11,469 bases of DNA from Entrophospora sp. SA101. Lineage: Eukaryota > Glomeromycota > Glomeromycetes > Entrophosporales > Entrophosporaceae. The position numbers and the translations under genes were made by a program. Shown here in pieces: positions 7,974-11,469 of this stretch. Each line of letters opens with the position of its first letter. Within the stretch, counting starts at the first letter, position 1. The stretch covers positions 962 to 12,430 of the forward strand of contig CAUDNR010004065.1 in assembly GCA_958430865.1 (NCBI GenBank), read 5' to 3'. The notes under the pieces are model-generated. The model made no database searches and was not told the origin of the DNA. It saw only the letters and a program-made list of their open reading frames with translations.

Positions 7974-8115
7974 CGTTGTGTAACGTCAAATAAAAAAGTG
8001 CTTACTAAATAAAGTACGTTTTCTTAAACAAAACCTTTCTCCTATACTAAGTAAACTCATATTTGATATCAAAACTCTATTACAAAAATTTCGCACAGTT
8101 TGGTATGGTATCAAT

Positions 8116-8369
8116 TAAGGTTTCTAGTCCAAACTGTTTCTCAAAGCCCAAACTAGTTTGGGCAATTTGGGCTTCTCAACATTTTCTATAAGCATGAACA
8201 TCAAAAAACTATATGAATCAACTTGTTTTAACTTAAACAACTTTAAAATAATTTCGCCCAATTTCGGCTAATAACAAAAAGTAGTTTGGGCTTATAAAAA
8301 AATAATTTTTGCCCAAAGTATTTGGGCAATTTCGGCTACTAATAGAAGCAGTTTCGACGAGAAACCTTA
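8116..8369. mobile_element. 254-bp hAT-type MITE with 8-bp target duplication
   Basis: GTATCAAT occurs at 8108-8115 and again at 8370-8377, an exact 8-bp direct duplication. Between them lie inverted termini starting TAAGGTTTCT, with about 22 of 25 positions matching when the right end is inverted. TAAGG fits the usual hAT terminal pattern (Y-A-R-N-G). Inside are many GCCCAA/TTGGGC subterminal motifs, including the perfect 18-bp palindrome at 8146-8163 and a near-palindrome around 8314-8330. Repeated subterminal motifs are typical binding sites for hAT transposases. There is no coding frame, so it is non-autonomous. Confidence 0.88.
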
Positions 8370-8377
8370 GTATCAAT

Positions 8378-8713
8378 GGAAATATTTAGCAAATCATCCA
8401 AAAAAGCAAATTTCCGATTGAATTTTTACATGCAATAAAAGGTCAAATTTTTTTGTTGTAATGTATATTATTACCTTAATAAAACATGCTTAACGTAACG
8501 GATTACATATATTTACAATACGGTGTCAGCATAAATTAGTTTGTGAAAAGGTTTTAAAAAAGTCTCCGACCACCCCGTAATTTTTTGAAAAATAAAATTG
8601 ATGCGCAAAGTCAATTTTTTTGATTTATGTTTGCAAGATCAATTTTTAACCAAATTAGATAATCTTTTTTTTATTTTAAAGCTTAAATTGCAGATTTTTT
8701 TAGTCAAAATAAT
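8378..8713. other. Upstream part of the second Tc1 fragment, no gene
   Basis: AT-rich and without a gene. CTCCGACCACCCCG near 8567-8580 lies about 135 bp before the transposase start and resembles the GACCAC-ending repeats at 1901 and 7940. It could be near the 5' terminal repeat of the Tc1 element, but no matching 3' end is present. Confidence 0.35.
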
Positions 8714-9306
8714 ATGCAGAAATCAACAGAACTTTCTATTTTGAACACGGAAGGATTATTGGTATGTGAGAAGCTGGCTTGAGCGAAAGAGGGATTCAAA
8801 AAAAATTGAACATAAAAATCAACAATTCGTGATACAATAGCAAGATATAGAGATGGGGGCAAATAAAATCAACATTAAGACCAGGTAGACCAGTAATAGC
8901 ATCAGCTCGTGATAAAAGAGGTCTTATAAAAATTGTTAAAAAAGATAGAACACAAACTCTCTTCGATGTCACTGACCAATTTAATGAAACAACTAATTTA
9001 TCCTGTAAGTTCTTCAACTGTACGTAGATATCTTCATGAATTAGGTTATTATGGTCGTGCTGGATTGAGAAAACCTCTTATAAGTGAAAAAAAAACAGAA
9101 AAGATCGTCTAGCATGGTGTCGTCTAAGAAAAAATTGGGTTGATGAATGGGATTTAATAATATGGAGTGATGAATCACGTTTTGAAATATTTCAAAGTGA
9201 TTCTCATCATCATGTGTGGCGTAGTCCTCAATAAAAGTATGACGTTGACTGTTTAATCCCAACAGTAAAGCATGGCGGCGATGGAGTTATGGTATGGGGT
9301 TGTGTA
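8714..9306 (+). pseudogene. Tc1-like transposase, N-terminal part, frameshifted
   Basis: Remnant of a second Tc1-family transposase. It begins at ATG 8714 (MQKSTELSIL). Across shifting frames it gives the helix-turn-helix part (RIIGM-stop-EAGLSERGI, IRDTIARYRDGG, STLRPGRPVIASARDKRGLI), the second DNA-binding half (SSSTVRRYLHELGYYGRAG, LRKPLI) and the start of the catalytic domain (LAWCRLRKNW, WSDESRFEIFQSDSHHHVW). A TAA follows at Q-K, then VKHGGDGVMVWGCV. After this, near 9306, similarity stops and the second Asp and the Glu are lacking. Several frameshifts and stops make it inactive. It overlaps the 2313-2924 copy by about 150-170 bp, roughly 90% alike by eye and in opposite orientation, so these are two copies and not halves of one. 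Confidence 0.85.
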
Positions 9307-9728
9307 TCTTCTTGGAGGCAATTAAACAATTTCATTATTGCTTTTTTTTATTTTCTTGGACAAATTAGATTTTTATTTAAGGCAAATTATTTGTGGCCAA
9401 CATTTCAATTTTGCTTTCTGTTTCATTCTTCCTAAATAGCAATTTACGATTAGCAAAATTCTAATTGCAATTATCAAATATCAACTAGCGTAATGCAATT
9501 GCAAATTGAATAATCCTATAAAATGGTTTGTAAAAAACTTCCTTTTTTTAAAAACAGAGGGTTAGTGAATTTTGAAGATTCACAAAAATAAAGATTTCAA
9601 AACATATACCTTTTATTAATAATTGTTAAATATAAAATATAAAATAAATATTAATAAAATTAAAAAGTAGATGAGTAATAAATAAATAAATAAACAAACA
9701 AACTAATTTCACAAGTGTGAAAAAATTT
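9307..9728. other. Spacer between the Tc1 fragment and the coiled-coil gene
   Basis: No gene. AT-rich with ATGCAATTGCAAAT-like palindromes near 9490-9510 and a small stem around 9570-9590. The right part is presumably the 3' untranslated region of the minus-strand gene at 9729. Confidence 0.4.
9612..9617 (-). terminator. Possible poly(A) signal of the coiled-coil gene
   Basis: AATAAA on the minus strand about 112 bp after the TAG of the 376-residue gene. Other AATAAA-like strings occur by chance in this composition, so this is only a candidate. Confidence 0.3.
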
Positions 9729-10859
9729 CTATTTTCTAAGTTTAAGTTTTGGTCTAGTAATAACTTGAGCTTTGTGTAATACTTTTTGACTATCATCAGT
9801 TTTGCTATAGATCAAAGGGAAAGAACAAACTTCAACTTCTAAATTTTTAATATCGTTTTCATCCCATGTACCTTCCATAAAATTACTTTGTATTTGTATT
9901 CCACCATTAAAAAAATCTCTAAATTTTGGTATAGGTTGTTGAGCATTTAAACGAAAGTATAAATGCGCAATATCCTTGATCAGATTCATTGTAGTTACTT
10001 TAATTTGATCCTTTTCATTGGATTTGAATGGTCTATAAAGAGAAACATTATTAATTATCTTATCAGATAAAGTTTCAATGAATGTATGGTTCTCCTTACA
10101 AAATCCTCTTGTGCCCAACACCGTACAAACTTGTTGACGCACTTTCGCTGGTGTAATATTGGCAATATCATCATCACCTTCACGTGTTTCGGCTAAACGT
10201 TGTGCCAAACCTACTAAGGATTTCATAGCTAGGTTAACATCTGATTCTAAATTATCATTTCTATTGGTCAAATTTGATTTTTCCAAATATTCAGTTATCT
10301 CACTAAATGATACATCAAGTATCAGCCGTTGTAAAGCTGCACTCAATATTGTCTTTCCAGTTTTACTATTAAACACAGCAGCACAATTGTAATTTGCTAA
10401 AAGCTTATCAGCTTCTTCTTCATTAATTACAATATCTCTAGCTTTAAGATCAGTAAATTCCGATAATGCTTTTTGTAATTCTGAAATTGTTTGTTGAAGT
10501 TGGGCTGAATCATCTTCACCCCAACGTAAATTGGTGCCTTTACCAAGAGCTGATTTATATCTAGATGCTTCTTCGTTAACATCTTTAAATTTTTTTTTTA
10601 ATTCTTTAAGTTCAGCGTCTGATTCATTACATCTTTGTACTATTCTTTTTTTTTCTTGATCAAAACTTTGTTGTAAATTTTCAATATATTTTTCTAATTT
10701 ATCATTTTGAGCACTTAACGCATGTTCTTGTTTAATCAATTCTCCTTTCTCAGCTTCTAAAGTTTTGTTTATATTTTTATAATTTATTGCGTGGCTTCGT
10801 AAATTTTCTACAATACCATAGTCTTGAGTTGTTCCAGTTAACTGAATAAAATCGTTCAT
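9729..10859 (-). CDS. Coiled-coil protein of unknown function, 376 residues
   Basis: The one intact gene here: a single open frame with ATG at 10859-10857 and TAG at 9731-9729. An in-frame TAA twelve codons before the ATG supports this start. No introns are needed. Residues of about 28-105 are a highly charged helix (LEAEKGELIKQEHALSAQND, AELKELKKKFKDVNEEASRY), a likely dimerising coiled coil. A short turn with LRWGEDD follows, then a second helix (LQQTISELQKALSEFTDLKA). The C-terminal 230 residues look mostly alpha-helical (LQRLILDVSFSEITEYLEKS, LVGLAQRLAETREGDDDIAN) and end with basic ITRPKLKLRK. There is no signal peptide or membrane segment, so it is probably cytosolic or nuclear. GC content is higher than around it and all Trp codons are TGG, consistent with a gene under selection. 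I do not recognise the family; motor- or chromatin-type coiled-coil resemblance is not specific. Confidence 0.9.
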   Translation of the reverse strand: MNDFIQLTGTTQDYGIVENLRSHAINYKNINKTLEAEKGELIKQEHALSAQNDKLEKYIENLQQSFDQEKKRIVQRCNESDAELKELKKKFKDVNEEASRYKSALGKGTNLRWGEDDSAQLQQTISELQKALSEFTDLKARDIVINEEEADKLLANYNCAAVFNSKTGKTILSAALQRLILDVSFSEITEYLEKSNLTNRNDNLESDVNLAMKSLVGLAQRLAETREGDDDIANITPAKVRQQVCTVLGTRGFCKENHTFIETLSDKIINNVSLYRPFKSNEKDQIKVTTMNLIKDIAHLYFRLNAQQPIPKFRDFFNGGIQIQSNFMEGTWDENDIKNLEVEVCSFPLIYSKTDDSQKVLHKAQVITRPKLKLRK

Positions 10860-11469
10860 ATTATTATTATCACTTGCAGGATTATTGAGCCTTAGTTAAA
10901 GAAAAAAGAATGCGTTTTTGTGTACCCGTCATTTATTATTTTTTTTCTATTTCAATAAATGATGAAAATGCCACACATAATAGACACAGTACCACAAATA
11001 ATTGAGCATTTTTAGATTAAAAATTATTTTACTGTTAAAAAAAATTTTTATTTATGAATCAGGAATAGTAAAAAATAATGGATGAGCAATTTGGATTTAT
11101 GAGCCAAGTTCACTATATTCTGTGTAAATTAAATATTTGATTTATTTGCAAGACATTTATTCGGTCTGACTCGCAACCTTTTTAAGATTACTCCTAAACT
11201 CTTACACCATTGTAAATCCCAACATTAGTATTGATTAATACTTTTTTTATTCGAGGAGATGGTTTTTTTCATCACTTATTCTGTCGTGTACTAATAAAAA
11301 AAGTAGTACGTAGTAATAGGTTGAAACTAGATCTCATCAATAAAACTTTACCTATAAATTTTTTGTTTATATAACAACACTGTAAGCATGATCTAAAAAA
11401 TAAGAATTTCCTGTTATTTTGATAAAAGAAATCTTTAATTTGTGTAATCATATTTTTTTGGTCATTGTT
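10860..11469. other. Upstream region of the coiled-coil gene, no further gene
   Basis: AT-rich and without a convincing open frame on either strand. It should hold the promoter of the minus-strand gene starting at 10859, but no clear TATA box or repeated operator was found. A small imperfect palindrome (GTACTA/TAGTAC) lies near 11286-11310. Confidence 0.4.

Noticed and set aside
8796..9262. Two minus-strand open frames of 73 codons
   Set aside because: They are antisense to the Tc1 transposase remnant, which has clear family motifs on the plus strand.
10159..10392. Plus-strand 77-codon frame
   Set aside because: Lies wholly inside the intact minus-strand coiled-coil gene and has no motif.
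1..11469. CRISPR array, bacterial operon, rRNA or tRNA genes
   Set aside because: No regular repeat-spacer structure and no RNA gene signatures were seen. Introns, TATA-type promoter and protein families are eukaryotic.

Overview
The window looks like nuclear DNA of a very AT-rich, transposon-loaded eukaryote. Genes are split by short (60-87 bp) GT-AG introns, protein kinase and Kelch proteins are of the expanded fungal type, and decayed transposons sit between them. My best guess is an arbuscular mycorrhizal fungus (Glomeromycotina, Rhizophagus-like). The reasons are the tyrosine-kinase-like (TKL) motif style with 'DLHSNN' in the catalytic loop, the secreted Kelch/transmembrane protein, the Tc1 load and the AT content. 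This is inference from sequence style; no search was run.

Layout, left to right. 1-81: diverged 31-bp tandem repeat. 272-889 (minus): coiled-coil gene remnant with three in-frame TGA codons, split by a near-perfect 150-bp hairpin MITE (612-761) flanked by TA. About 902-2312: mostly non-coding, with a decayed plus-strand exon-like fragment (1338-1538). 2313-2924 (minus): C-terminal part of a dead Tc1 (DD34E) transposase. 3035-3880 (minus): broken multi-exon gene of unknown function. 4413-7668 (minus): the centrepiece, a nine-exon gene with signal peptide, Kelch ectodomain, one membrane helix, an acidic Asn/Asp-rich linker and a cytoplasmic TKL-type kinase. It would be a receptor-like kinase. 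In this copy it is broken by a hAT-like MITE in exon 5, a TGA stop, and a splice-phase mismatch where the last Kelch blade should finish. 7799-7943: long inverted repeat just upstream of its TATA box. 8116-8369: hAT-type MITE with an exact 8-bp target duplication. 8714-9306 (plus): N-terminal part of a second dead Tc1 copy. 9729-10859 (minus): the only intact gene, a 376-residue coiled-coil protein of unknown function. 10860-11469: its upstream region, with no further gene seen.

How it fits together. The intact gene is unrelated in sequence to the rest. Everything else reads as one receptor-kinase locus in decay, bracketed by two oppositely oriented Tc1 fragments and hit by at least three independent MITE insertions. 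Two insertions are inside genes, and removing each together with one target duplication restores the reading frame exactly, so the insertion events can be read from the sequence. Premature stops are mainly TGA, and the HRD kinase motif reads HQD. These changes fit C-to-T decay (CpG deamination or a RIP-like process).
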